From contig CM034411.1 in the NCBI GenBank assembly GCA_019925095.2, positions 3,821,501 to 3,885,500 of the forward strand: a stretch of DNA of 64,000 bases, in the 5' to 3' direction. Each line of letters opens with the position of its first letter. The stretch's first letter is position 1. A program made the translations under genes and the position numbers. This document shows positions 11,670-21,526 of the stretch, piece after piece. Origin of the DNA: Dendrolimus kikuchii (lineage: Eukaryota > Arthropoda > Insecta > Lepidoptera > Lasiocampidae). The notes under the pieces were generated by a model. That model saw nothing but the letters and a program-made list of their open reading frames with translations, ran no database searches and was not told the DNA's origin.

Positions 11670-12260
11670 TAATAATAAACCCGCAGGGGGGCTTTGTGGC
11701 GAAGCCTTAGGTGAGTAGCGACACCTCGTACCTGACTCCGGGGGCCAAGACAAGGCCCCCACCTCCGTGCTTGCCTTAGCCAGCCGGCACGGAGTGGAGA
11801 TCGCTAGAGCTAAGACTCAAGCTCCAGGGGTGGAAGTGATAAATGGCATTACGTCAGAAGTAGCTTCGGTGAACCTGCAGCCCACCTCTCGACAATCCTT
11901 AGCTACTCACACCCATGTTGGCATTCTAACGTATTTTTTGGGGACCATGCAGGGAGTGGCGAGTCACCGTCTGCCCATTTTTCCATGTTCCCCGAACATT
12001 GCGACGGGCAGACGCCATAGTCCCCATATTTCCAGACCCCTTGTACCACTAGCAGTTCACTCCAATAGTCCGTTACTTTTTGTCTTCATTTCCCACAATA
12101 GTCCTACACTGGCCTGGGCTTGTCCATGGGTGCATCACTATATGTTGTAGACAGGGATAATCGCCGGTCCGTGTCACGCCACATTTACATTAAATTGTCA
12201 CGGGGCCTCTACGTGTTGGCCGTCCCATGGCCCCACGCAAGCCTTCCAAATGTTAAAGGT
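11670..12260. other. GC-rich block of unknown origin inside the BEL remnant
   Basis: Clearly more G+C than anything nearby. It starts after a taataataataa run with cccgcaggggggc and continues through ccgggggccaagacaaggcc to ggccccacgcaagcc. A 127-codon frame on the plus strand (11767-12150) shows no motif I know. The composition suggests a retroelement untranslated region or a captured segment. I do not call a gene. Confidence 0.4.
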
Positions 12261-12384
12261 CCGGTTTTTGTGGTCGGTTTTTTTAAATTCTATTAAACTT
12301 TGAGGCTGCGACTGTAAACTCACCAAATTGTAAAAACATTTCACGAAACCTATCAAGTCGCTGAGTTATTATATGATAATCTGT

Positions 12385-12516
12385 TCACGTGATCACTTTG
12401 AAATCTACTTCTAAATATGGATTTAAAAAATGCCTATATTTTGTACTGCGACCCTTTATAGAACTGCGTTTAGTATTTAGTTCTTTTAAAAGTATGTCGC
12501 TTTCAGTAGACATATG
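12385..12516 (-). pseudogene. Possible BEL/Pao gag N-terminal fragment
   Basis: Minus-strand frame with MSTESDILLKELNTKRSSIK and then STKYRHFLN, in the correct place downstream of the 5' LTR and primer site. The pattern LxxLxxKRSxIKGxxTKxxxFL recalls BEL/Pao gag starts. It stops at 12385. Assignment rests on position plus this short pattern. Confidence 0.45.
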
Positions 12517-12858
12517 AATATTGTAACCAAACCATAAGCTACTAGACAAAAAAGATAAAGAAAAAAAAATCAAATACGTGAATTTGACCAGCTCACGCTT
12601 CAACACCTAGGCAGTAGTGCGGCAGTCAGGCGCTGAGGGTAGTTTTCCCGCGAAGAGCAGCTGATTTTCAGGCACAATACTGGGCGTGGACAGAATTCTA
12701 ATGCAATGCTGGTTAAAAGTAATGCAGTCAAAATCCGCCTTGATAAAATGTATAAATTTTCATGATATTTCTTCTTTCTTCAGTATATTATAACTCAATA
12801 CCTTCTTTCTTTACTTTACAACATTTTCCTCTGTGTCATAGCATATATTCTTTTATAA

Positions 12859-12872
12859 CGTCGGGGTCACCA
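12859..12872 (-). promoter_or_regulatory. BEL/Pao primer-binding-type site
   Basis: TGGTGACCCCGACG on the minus strand, four bases inside the 5' LTR. This text commonly follows 5' LTRs of BEL/Pao elements. It fixes which LTR is the 5' one. Confidence 0.6.
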
Positions 12873-12876
12873 AAAA

Positions 12877-13075
12877 CGTTTATGGATGGTATCAGCAATT
12901 AAACGTATAATAAATAATTGGAAAAATTATAATATAAACAAGTTTTTAACAGAAACTTGCTTTGCGTGCTCAATGCATTACAGTAACTGGGGAAAAAAAC
13001 AAATGAAAATGTAACAAATCAGGGCGCAGACGCGAAGCTAGTGGCGCTCCACTGAACTAGTGTTGCGCTGCAACA
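12877..13075 (-). repeat. BEL/Pao 5' LTR
   Basis: 199-bp partner of the 10012-10192 LTR. It begins TGTTGCAGCGCAAC on the minus strand and ends CATAAACG, with the terminal CA mutated. Followed outward by the ccata target duplication. Confidence 0.8.
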
Positions 13076-13080
13076 CCATA

Positions 13081-13310
13081 CAGAAATATAAAAATAATTT
13101 ATTATGCAAATGAATCTATTTTATAGGCATAGTTACTATTGTGTTGATGATATCAATTTTTCAAATTGACTTGTATAATTATTGAAGTAGTTTTAAGTAT
13201 GTATGTACACTTTGCATGCTTGACCGGCAAAAACATGTGAAGAAACCTTATTAGCAACATATCATCTATCTATGTATACATCATGTTTTTGAGCAAATAA
13301 ATGATTGATT
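13081..13310 (+). mobile_element. 3' UTR of the interrupted LINE
   Basis: Sequence after the BEL target duplication ends with gagcaaataaatgattgatt, a polyadenylation signal followed by short tandem tail units, typical of a LINE 3' end. Polarity matches the LINE that enters at 10011. Confidence 0.6.
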
Positions 13311-14048
13311 GGTGGGCTTTTTAAATTTTTAATAAAGCTAATAATAATTGTTATTTAAACAATAATTAAAATTATTACTATCATTATATTTAAAAAGTAA
13401 GACGATATTTAATTTTAACCTCTATTTATTTATTTAAGCACAAGACAGATTACAATCTTTACATTTAACTATAGTTATAGTTATCATATAAGCTAATTAG
13501 AAAAACGACAAAAAGGTTATTACAAAGAAAATTGTTCATGGTCCAGTTTATGTTGGGGCTTCATTTGTGTTAATGTTAAAGATTTTGGCTGTGGCTTAAT
13601 GCGTCTTATCTAAAGCGGTAAAAAATAACACCGTGTGTATACATACATACTTTATTTGTCAATATTTTACGTCATTAACAATGGTTGAATCTTAAATAAC
13701 GCATTAAACCCATCGACATAAGCGGCCTAAATTTTTAATGCTAACGCACCCCCACCTCCCACCATTACAAAAACATATCTACAACAAGTGTGAAAATTCC
13801 ACAATATTAGATATTACAAAGGTGATAGATAAATTTACTACTATCGAAAATGTCAGTATACGCTTAGTAAGTTCATTATAGATAAGACACCGTTCTTACT
13901 GTTTTTTTTAAATATATGGTAAGTATGAACAGTAACAATTGATAAGAAGGCTCTGTGGTCTCTGTTCTCTTATTTAAGTATGTTAATAATAATAATAGAA
14001 TTTATTGTGACAAGTGTCTGCAACCTTATTATTGAATTACTGCGATCT
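13311..14048 (-). other. 3' flank of gene B
   Basis: Gene-free. Parts (tatttatttatttaagca, aacttaactata-like text) match the 3' flanks of genes C (about 27640), D (about 46440) and E (about 60490), so this belongs to the duplicated OR unit. Confidence 0.6.
14001..14006 (-). terminator. Polyadenylation signal of gene B
   Basis: AATAAA on the minus strand, 43 nt after the gene B stop codon. No equally close canonical signal was seen for genes C and D. Confidence 0.5.
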
Positions 14049-14102
14049 TCATTCGGCACATTGCAGACATAAGTTGAAGATAGTATATGCTTGACTATAC
14101 AC
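14049..14102 (-). CDS. OR gene B exon 5 (last)
   Basis: 54 nt: VYSQAYTIFNLCLQCAE and a TGA stop; acceptor ttcag. The tail after FNL differs from the FNLMSAML/FNLMSAIL ends of C, D and E because one base is missing within the AACTTATG text (AATCTTATG in the others). Confidence 0.85.
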   Translation of the reverse strand: MYSQAYTIFNLCLQCAE

Positions 14103-17100
14103 CTGAAATAAAAATTACCCGATTAAAAGTAAAGTTGATTATTCTAAATCTGGAGTATCTATACTTTAGACCTGGACCGGAATTAACCTATTGTTAGTTA
14201 TTTCCGTATTCCAGATTGTTTGCTGACCTTATTATGCCACAAGTGACATCTACATCATCGTTCTTATTAGTTATATACGAGTGATTGGCTCAAATGTTGA
14301 CATCATAGATAGAAAATTCAACCCTAACATTTTTTGACACCAAACAAAAAATTTTGGGGAAAATGTTGTTCTATTTGGAGGTCCCGTCGATCGCTCTAAG
14401 CCGGGGTCCGTGGCCCGGAGCCAATATGACGGGGACGCCGTAGCCTCCTTTGGTAAGACTGTAATGTCCGATAAGCAGGCGCCAGAACGAGAGGCACTCA
14501 GATGCGCCCGAGCGCCTCTGACGTCCTCCAGCCACCTTAGAGGGGCATTTTTTATTTATTTTTTTATTGCTGGAGATCAGCAGACAGGCAGACGGCCCAC
14601 TTGATGAAAGTCGGTTACCATCGCCTATGGACATTTGCAACACCAAAGGTGCTACAAATGCGCTGCTGCTCTCTTAAGGGAGACTGGAACCTGGTCACTA
14701 ATGCCGGAACACAACTCAAGGTCGTTATGGCGATATAAATTAGACCAGGGGTGGTAGCCATCCAGTCGGGGAAATGCCCTACCACCTGGCTGTGGGTTGT
14801 TAAGTCGCCTCTTAGGACAGGCCTCCCGGCCGCAGGAAATTGTATTCTTTCTCCGTTCCTGCACGGATAAAGGCATTTGCCGGTTGTCGGCTATCGGGAG
14901 CTACATCACTCGTTACCAATATCAAGGACCCTAAGACGGGGACTCCCAGATGTTACATATTCTACTAAACGAATTTCAATCCTCGTATTCTTTTTCTCTG
15001 ATGATAAAAACGGACAACTCGGAAACAGATTAAACATTTAAATCAAATATTCTTCAATAGTTAAGATAATGCCTACAATCAGTACGCAAAATAAAAGTAT
15101 ACTGATTTTTCCTCTGACGCATGCCTACAACGCAATAAGGTGTGCACTAGCGCTTGTCTTATAGTTAGTAGTAGTATAGCATAAGCTTGACGCAAGGCGA
15201 ATTGAACGTTGATTACATGATGTCAGATGTGTATGAAAACGAACTGGTGTGTACTTAGTCTTACATCAGTAAGCGTATCGAGGCAGATGGTACTGAAGAT
15301 TGATTGGACGGCGACTGGCTTCAGGGCTCGAGTCACGATGAGCAGCAGCGTTTTTCGGGCACTCGGCTTGTGTACGCGCTCCCAACCGCAATTGTACGCT
15401 GCAAGTCGTAATTCCTCGCCCTGTTTAATAATATAATGTTTAGTTGTGCTGATTTGATAAGTAAATCGAGTTAAAGGTGATTCGTTCTCTGAACTACTTA
15501 TTAAATCCATTAGGTACGTGTCTAAATGTTACTTATAAGTATAATGAATTAGTTATTTATGATACTGCTGTGGTAAGTTGGTTTTTTACAAACGAGTAGA
15601 CGTAGACGAATGTAACTCCGAAAGTCAAGGGCTTACCGTAGTCACGAGTTTGTAAAATCCAACTTCCGCATATGTAACATACAACGTTTTTCAACACATT
15701 TGCGTGAAAACAGTACAGTAGTAGGTGTATAATATGAAAATGCACGCTTTTGCAAATAGCGATACGTGCGAGTGGTGAAAATAGAACTTTATCTTCCGTC
15801 TTATTTTCTTTTTAGTGTTAAAGTGAGATAAAAATACTGATCAAAAACGGTTCTAAGGAGGTTCGTTCATTTAACTTACTTATACTCGTAACGTGAAACT
15901 CATTGGTTGAATTGTTATATATTGTTACAACCTAGGCACCGACAAAAACAAATTCCACGTACAGATTTGTAGAAGCACATTTATTACCCGTCGGCATTTG
16001 AACTAATAACTAATAACATTGAAACTATTGTAATTTTTTTATGATCGTTTTCTTTTTATTACTTATTTATTGGCATACATTTCTAGAGAATAACTTATTG
16101 TTCTATTGTTTACCGCCGCCTGCGGCTGTAGTCATTAGCTAGGTGTTATGGATTTTAAAGTACAAGCTGATTGTAGGAAATTCGGTCCACGTTGCCGGGC
16201 GGGAAAATTGCATTTGTGCAGTATAAAACGATGGCCTGATTGAGGGAGGGGGCAGTCGAGCGAGAACCACGATCAAGGCGAGACGTGTGTACATTCGGTA
16301 ATCTATTTGTGACGGACTTTACGCGTTTTATTGAATTACGACCTTCTGCTTTACATTTGGATTTGTTGTGTTCGGTTATATGTGTACCTGTGTTATACGT
16401 GTTTGTATGTTCTAATAAACTCTATAATAATTCCAATGACATTTTAATTCGAGTCTTGCTAACTCGTAACAATATAATTAAATGTTCTACAAACAATGTC
16501 ATAACAATAACTCAAAAATAATGTCATAAAAATAAGTGTGACTCAACCGGTAGACTGGATGGTCTCACTCCACAGCATTTAAAAGATCTGTTGAGTGGGG
16601 GCACTGGTAGTACCGGCGAGAAACTTTTGAAGGACTTGACAGATTTGGTTAATTTGATGCTCTCAGGTGGGGTAACTAAAGAAATACTATCAATCCTATA
16701 TGGTGCCAATTTATGTGCACTAACTAAAAATAACAAAAGCATCCGCCTTAAATCATGCTTCAAACCTCTCTAGTCTTAGGAACTTATTGTCTTTTATATG
16801 ATTGGAGCCTTACAAATTATGTTTATATTTTGTTCATTAGTTCCGTTTTTGATACTTCTAGACGAAGTATATTCTGATCTCTGCGAATACGTATTACTAC
16901 TTGTGCTAGTGATCGGAATAAATTAGGGCTATCTTTGACGAACATTGCTATTTCCACGACATAGAGAGAAGGAAGTGTCAAAATTGTATATTTGGTAAAA
17001 TATGGTCTACACCTATCAATCGATTTTAAGCCGAACATGGATCTTATGCATCTTTTTTGGGCTTTAAAAACTAATTATCTGTTGGTTGAATTGCTCCAGA

Positions 17101-20100
17101 ATATTACACCATACCTTAAATGGCACTCAACAAGGCCATAATATGTTTTATTTAAAGATGCCTCGCTAAGCACTTGTGCAAGCATTGCGTAGTTGAGCAT
17201 GATAGCTCAAGGAAATAACGGTATAGTATGAATTCAGAAATGTTACCTTCTGTAAAAGCAAGTCACCGTAGTAGCAGGGTATGCTGCTTATCAAGAAACT
17301 CTGCATAAGTACGCTCGCGAACTCGGCTGTTACTTCTCCGCGCTTTATAGACTAAAAGAACTGAAATGCTTAATTATCTGTAATTGGTTAGGTAACATAT
17401 TTTACTATAAATTCTAAGACAATGTTTTAATATAAGATCGGACGTTTCAATAACTTGTTGTCGTTGTTATTTAATATAATTAATGTTTTGACGTATTAGA
17501 GCCGCCATGATAGAATCTTATCGATCATCTCTTCGACTCGATCAGCGTGAAACCCCGCTATCGCAGAATATCAGCGTGAAATGTTAGCCTTGAGCTAATC
17601 CGGACTCGTATTTTGAGTTAGAGTTCTGATGGCCCAATTTCCCTTTTCTCCGTACAATCTAAATCTCTAAGATGCAGAACAGAATCGTTCTTGAGACTTA
17701 TCGTATTGATTTTTTATTTAGGTCAACAGGGAGGAAGGTATACCTTCCCTTTCTCTCTTTTATTTCGCCTTCTCCCAATTATATTGGGGTCGGCACAATA
17801 TGTCTTCACCTTCCACACTCCTCTATACTGACTTATAAAACCTCTTTCACACCACAATTCATCATATGATCGTATACACAATCCATCCATCTCTTTTTTT
17901 TTTGGTCTACCTTTACATTTGTACCCATCAATCTTGTAGTTTAAGATTCTTTTTGTCACGTTGCAAATCTCTAAGAAGTACAGCAGAATAATTCTTGAGA
18001 CGTTTCCTATTGACTTTTTGTTAAGTCAACATGGGATTTTTTTTGCTACTTTGAGAGAGAATCCTCTCAAAGTAGCACAAAAATGTCCTCTCTAACTTTT
18101 AAACTAATATAGGGTAGAAAATTCTGAAATAATTAAATCTGGTAGAAGAGCTTAAAAATACTTTTAAAGACAATTAATTAGAATAAAATACCTATTTTCA
18201 TTCGATACTTTGTTAAGCCTTATAACCAAATGACAAGAAAAATCACAGAGTTCGAGCTTGTCACCTTTACGGCACCATGCGTATTCACTATGCGCAGAAT
18301 GGCACGGATTTAGCTGATTTTATCAATTACGGCTTTCATTTTGTCAAAGTGCAAGTTTAAAAATTTATATATTTACAGTTATACCTGAATCATTGCAAAA
18401 CCGGTTAAGGGAAGCAGAAGTATATTTTGCTTAAGCGTTACTTCACACATGAACGTGAAACACTCGTTGATTTCCCTTACGAAACTGAAATTAGAAGAAC
18501 GTAAATACATGTAATCAACAGTGAGATGGATGTGTGGTGGTGCTAGCTGAATGCAAACATAAAGCAGGCCAACAAAGAAACCTCCCTGATGGAAAGTCGT
18601 CACCGTCGCATTGTAACATCAGGGGTATTACCAATATGTTGCCGACCTCGTATAAACTTATTGTATGTAGTCTTTTGAAATTACCTCATGTCGTAGCGCA
18701 GATAGAACACTTTAGCTGGGAGTTTTATTAAAATTGTTATTCTACATAGGCTAAAACTTTTTAGACAAATGTTGCATAGACAAGTGCGGTAGCTCAAGGA
18801 AATGTAAGTGGAGAGCTTGTTGATAAACTGTGAAAATCATCAACTGAAGATTGAGACAATAGAAGATACCTCAATATACTTGCCCTTGATGCAAAACCTC
18901 CTAGTAACAATAAAAGCCATGAGGGATATGATTATGTAAAACGAATGTATGTAGCCTTGTAACTATTACTAGTTCTATATTTCTTGCTCTCCAATTCATA
19001 GAATCTAATACCCTAGTTATCTATTGAGTTCTCTTATTTATGTGATCAATATCATCTTAATAAAATATTGTTACGACCTAGGTGCCGACAAAGACAAATT
19101 CACACCTGTAGCCCTGTAGAAACACATTTTATTACCTTTTCGGCATTTGGACTTCTTTTGTTTACTTTGTGATTTAAAAAACCGGCCTATTGTGTATTGC
19201 AATCTTTAACGACCTATTGTTGTATTGTGATCACTGCCAGGTGTCTCGGATTTAAAAGTACAAACTGATTCTAAGAAATTCGGTCACGCGGTCGGGCAGA
19301 CATATTGCATCTGTGCAGTATAAAGCAATGCCCCAATGGAGAGATTGTCAGTCAAGCGATAACCACGAGCGAAGCAAGACTTGTTTACATTCGGTAATCT
19401 ATTTAGTGACGGCCTTTGCGTGTGTTATTAAATCGTGCATTACGTTTGGACTGGTTGTGTTCAGTTATATTTGTACCTGTGTTATACGTGTTTGTATAGT
19501 TCTATTAAACTTTATAATAGTTCCAACGGCATTTTAATTCGAGTCCTGCAACTCGTAACCATATATATCACATTTTAAGTCATGCAACAATTACCAAAAC
19601 AGTTTTTCCCTTGGGTTCCTTAGGAGTTTGAAATGAGGTCTCGACTGAGGTTTGCAAATTAGAACGTGAGATTATCTTTAAATTATGGTATCGTGAAAAA
19701 TCATTTTAAGCCGGCAGCACGTGGATAACACCTCTAGTATTGTTAATGTTTATAGATGACGGTGAGCAGTAGGGTATTTACCTGCCTGGATGGTACCACT
19801 TCTGGTCTAGAGTGTGCCGCCATAACAACCTTGAGTTGTGTTCCGGCATTACTGGCCATGTTTTAGCCTCTCTTTAGAGGACGGCAGCACATTGGTAGCA
19901 CTTTTGGTGTTAGGAATGTCCCTAGGCGATGGTAACCGTTTTCCATCAGGTGCGCCGTCTGCCTGTCTGCTGAACTCATGCTATAAAATAAGTGTAGCTA
20001 TTAGCCTTTCAACTGTACCAATAAAACATTATAATTCGTAACTACAGGAAATGTGAACTAAATTTTATGAAAACTGACGCAAATGCAACCTGAGATACCA

Positions 20101-21290
20101 ATGGACATAGTAGTTCCTTGGTGAGAGAACCTTACCAATGAACTGCTATGTCCACTGGTAAGGATACGTCAAATTGTAATACATACATACATACATAACT
20201 TCACCCCAGTTCCCTTGCGGGGTAGGCACGAACAACAGAGCGCCATTCAGACTTATTCTTACACACCTCACTTGCTTCTTTGACATTCATAACTCTTGTC
20301 ATGCACGCTCGTCTGTTCTTAAGGCTCCTGACATCACCTTCTGCTAGCACACGATCAATTTGCTCATGGAAGGTGTGTCGTGGCCTTCCACGACTTCTGC
20401 ATCCATCCACTTTTGCGTTGTATATCTGTTTAGTCATTCTTTCATCATGCATTCTTTCCACATTACAAATTGTAATACGCTAAAAAAAATTTTTGACTCG
20501 AGTGAAATAAAAAAAACGATTACACTGACCTGTAGATGTATTGTAAATGCTGCACAATTCTATTTAGATTCTCATCCACGTTGTCGTTCTCGAAAATATG
20601 TTCAAATTTAATTTGAACAAGTTCCAGTTGGCCGCAAACATGTAGCATAAATATTGGTCCAAGGGGTGAAGAGCAAAAGAATATCAACTCTGTCATTGAT
20701 GTGAAATATAGTTCAAGGAGATAAACTGATCCATATACCCATCTATTGTGCATCCTAAGTTCCGAAATATTAAACGGGTAATACACCTCATAGAATGGGG
20801 TTAACCTAAGCTCACCACTTCGTTTAGAGTGGTAGATAGTTAAAATTATGCTTTTTACTGCAAACATACATACAGTGATAACCATCAAATACCCCCAAAA
20901 TATTGTTATTTTCGTTCCTTTAGCAGCGTATCTTTGTATTATTTTTTTACTTCTCTTATCCATAGCACAAGCTTTCGAATAGTCGCTTTTCATCCATACA
21001 ATTAAATTGCGCAATTTGAACCTCTTTTTAATCAATATACCGAAATTAAGCATCATGGAGACGTAATATACGATTGGAACACCATTTCTGAAGGCGTTGA
21101 AATAATCAGCCCTGGTCAAATAATACTTAATGCAATTAATTAGAACTAAGAAGGACAACGTGTATGGCGCGAAAGCTACGATACTTGTCAACACCCAATA
21201 CTTGTTAATATTCGTTCCGGGATGGCATTGGATAATTTTCATACAAATCATCTGAACTTTGAATAATTTTTCAAAATCAAGTTCAACCAT
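14049..21290 (-). CDS. Odorant receptor gene B, complete, five exons
   Basis: Seven-transmembrane insect odorant receptor of 391 codons, a normal OR length. Exons on the minus strand: 21290-20530, 18484-18385, 17351-17247, 15420-15265, 14102-14049. All four introns are GT-AG, phases 2,0,0,0. Hydrophobic stretches lie at about residues 34-55, 70-90, 127-152, 186-218, 265-287, 296-315 and in the C-terminal 40 residues. Family landmarks are IPCYYGDLL (exon 3), EELRLAAYNCGWE and ARKTLLLIVTRALKPV (exon 4) and VYSQAYTIFNL (exon 5). No stop or frameshift interrupts the frame. Introns 1 and 3 hold solo LTRs. The last residues differ from C-E because of a 1-nt difference (see findings). The start codon is chosen by alignment with A, C and D. 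Subfamily and ligand are not assigned. Confidence 0.92.
14563..14875 (-). mobile_element. SINE-like repeat family 1, copy 5 (near full length)
   Basis: Minus-strand copy in intron 4 of gene B, from its 5' text at about 14875 (complement of ccgttcctgcac) to the tail near 14563 (T run on the plus strand). Confidence 0.8.
15265..15420 (-). CDS. OR gene B exon 4
   Basis: 156 nt, phase 0: GEELRLAAYNCGWERVHKP, ARKTLLLIVTRALKPVAV, QSIFSTICLDTLTD; acceptor cag, donor GAT|GTAAGA. This is the conserved C-terminal region of insect ORs. Confidence 0.93.
15923..16471 (+). repeat. Solo LTR 1 in gene B intron 3
   Basis: 549 bp, TGTTAC...GTAACA, flanked by ATAT on both sides (15919-15922 and 16472-16475). 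Contains a TATA-like gtataaaac near 16220 and ctaataaactc near 16415, as in LTR promoter and polyadenylation regions. Aligns with 19069-19560. The 4-bp ATAT target suggests a Ty3/Gypsy-type LTR, but no internal sequence remains. Plus strand is antisense to the OR gene. Confidence 0.8.
16545..16770 (+). pseudogene. Reverse transcriptase fragment
   Basis: Plus-strand frame RLDGLTPQHLKDLLSGG, then KLLKDLTDLVNLMLSGGV and ILYGANLCALTKNNKSIRL. This matches the early reverse transcriptase block (GPDGLSPQHLKDL...FFGASLIALxKKxGGIRPI) of a class of LINEs. It is truncated before motif A. Located in intron 3 of gene B. Confidence 0.65.
16800..17130 (-). pseudogene. LINE ORF2 C-terminal fragment
   Basis: Minus-strand frame with CRPYFTKYTILTLPSLYVVE then IAMFVKDSPNLF, the same block as ITLPSLYIYEPALFIKKD in the LINE at 9690. 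A different, degraded copy in intron 3 of gene B. Confidence 0.65.
17247..17351 (-). CDS. OR gene B exon 3
   Basis: 105 nt, phase 0 at both ends: SIKRGEVTAEFASVLMQSF then LISSIPCYYGDLLLQK; acceptor ttttag, donor AAG|GTAACA. Encodes the sixth hydrophobic segment with the IPCYYGDLL motif shared by C and D. Confidence 0.9.
17663..18035. repeat. Direct repeat (~70 bp) split by an RTE fragment
   Basis: The text aatctctaaga...cttgaga...ttgatttttt...gtcaac at about 17663-17730 recurs at about 17964-18030 in the same orientation. Between them lies the RTE tail. In intron 2 of gene B. Confidence 0.55.
17749..17960 (-). mobile_element. RTE-like LINE 3' end fragment
   Basis: Minus-strand frame reads TKRILNYKIDGYKCKGRPKK, then RGVWKVKTYCADPNIIG, ending with the agaaggcgaaataaaag-type tail. 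Same family as 31-345. Confidence 0.7.
18044..18077. repeat. Short perfect hairpin
   Basis: tgctactttgagag and its exact complement ctctcaaagtagca are separated by 6 bases. In intron 2 of gene B. Possibly a MITE relic; no function inferred. Confidence 0.6.
18385..18484 (-). CDS. OR gene B exon 2
   Basis: 100 nt: acceptor tttcag, first base completes Ser-254, then FVREINECFTFMCEV and LKQNILLLPLTGFAMIQ; donor CAG|GTATAA. Covers the fifth hydrophobic segment. Same length as in C and D. Confidence 0.88.
19069..19560 (+). repeat. Solo LTR 2 in gene B intron 1
   Basis: 492 bp, TGTTAC...GTAACC, flanked by ATAT at 19065-19068 and 19561-19564. Same family as 15923-16471 (shared gcaccgacaaa-like start, tatacgtgtttgta, aattcgagtc end). 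OR exons 2 and 3 lie between the two LTRs, so they are independent insertions and not a provirus. Confidence 0.8.
19763..19992 (+). mobile_element. SINE-like repeat family 1, copy 6 (diverged)
   Basis: An older copy with many substitutions but the same order: gtagggtatttacctgcctgg, cgccataacaacc, ctgtctgctgaactcatgc. In intron 1 of gene B. Confidence 0.7.
20096..20160. repeat. 65-bp hairpin
   Basis: taccaatggacatagtagttc and the complement of gaactgctatgtccactggta form 21-bp inverted ends with three mismatches around a 23-base centre. In intron 1 of gene B. Resembles a minimal foldback MITE. Confidence 0.6.
20183..20466 (-). mobile_element. LINE 3' end family 2, copy 1
   Basis: Minus strand encodes MERMHDERMTKQIYNAKVDG, RSRGRPRHTFHEQIDRVL and WRSVVRAYPARELG, then a (TATG)n tail (cataca repeats on the plus strand). 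Typical C-terminal end of a LINE ORF2. Lies about 65 bp from the exon 1 donor in intron 1 of gene B. Other copies: 23454-23617, 29806-29975, 51056-51186, 51800-52113. Confidence 0.75.
20530..21290 (-). CDS. OR gene B exon 1
   Basis: 253 codons plus AG of a split Ser codon. The donor is CTACAG|GTCAGTG. Holds the N terminus and the first four hydrophobic segments. Contains RADYFNAFRNGVP, SDYSKACAMDKRSKK and SSPLGPIFMLHVCGQ. Confidence 0.93.
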
Positions 21291-21474
21291 CGTGGAATAT
21301 TTCGCACGTTTTTAGCACGAGTTTATAGCTACTGTTTTCTTTTATTATAACGTAGAAGAGTCAAAGTTCAAACATTAGTGTACAAATGAATCTGTCAATT
21401 CCGCTATAATATCGCTTTTGCTTGATGGTATAATAATTCAAATCAAAGGCAGCTCGAGCCTTTATATTGACATT

Positions 21475-21512
21475 AGCATTTCCACGATCTAGAAGAATGA
21501 CACGCAACTACA
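21475..21512 (-). promoter_or_regulatory. Conserved 38-bp block upstream of OR gene B
   Basis: Same block as 1306-1343 (tccacgatctagaagaatga, then cacgcaacta), 185 bp upstream of the gene B ATG. A Helitron-like element starts 15 bp further out, so homology with A, C and D stops there. Confidence 0.45.
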
Positions 21513-21526
21513 AAATGCCTGTTATT

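Larger units (their letters stand above)
10012..13075 (-). mobile_element. BEL/Pao LTR retrotransposon, gutted provirus
   Basis: A minus-strand element bounded by two related LTRs (3' LTR 10012-10192; 5' LTR 12877-13075) and a perfect 5-bp target duplication, ccata on the plus strand, at 10007-10011 and 13076-13080. A primer-binding-type site, TGGTGACCCCGACG on the minus strand, lies 4 nt from the 5' LTR at 12859-12872. A gag-like start and the 3' end of pol remain. The middle is lost or replaced by a SINE-like copy, another dispersed repeat, a LINE tail and a GC-rich block. Inserted in the 3' UTR of the plus-strand LINE. Confidence 0.85.
4440..13310 (+). mobile_element. Composite LINE nest (plus strand) with later insertions
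   Basis: Plus-strand non-LTR retrotransposon remains run in order. An ORF1-like zone (4461-6030) is split by a SINE-like copy. An endonuclease start (about 6044) reads MYQNINGLINKSDEF. Reverse transcriptase blocks (7330-9480) and a C-terminal region (to 9890) follow. The 3' UTR resumes at 13081 and ends with gcaaataaatgattgattg near 13308. Three insertions break it: a mariner (8002-9024), a SINE-like fragment (9059-9158) and a BEL/Pao provirus (10012-13075). Joining across the BEL insertion is supported by its TATGG duplication; the ORF1-like start at 4440 is less certain. Confidence 0.65.

Noticed and set aside
11767..12150. 127-residue plus-strand gene
   Set aside because: No motif, no splice or homology evidence, and it lies inside a dead retroelement in a GC-rich stretch where chance ORFs are long.
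15923..19560. Single provirus with two LTRs
   Set aside because: OR exons 2 and 3 lie between them and each LTR has its own ATAT pair.
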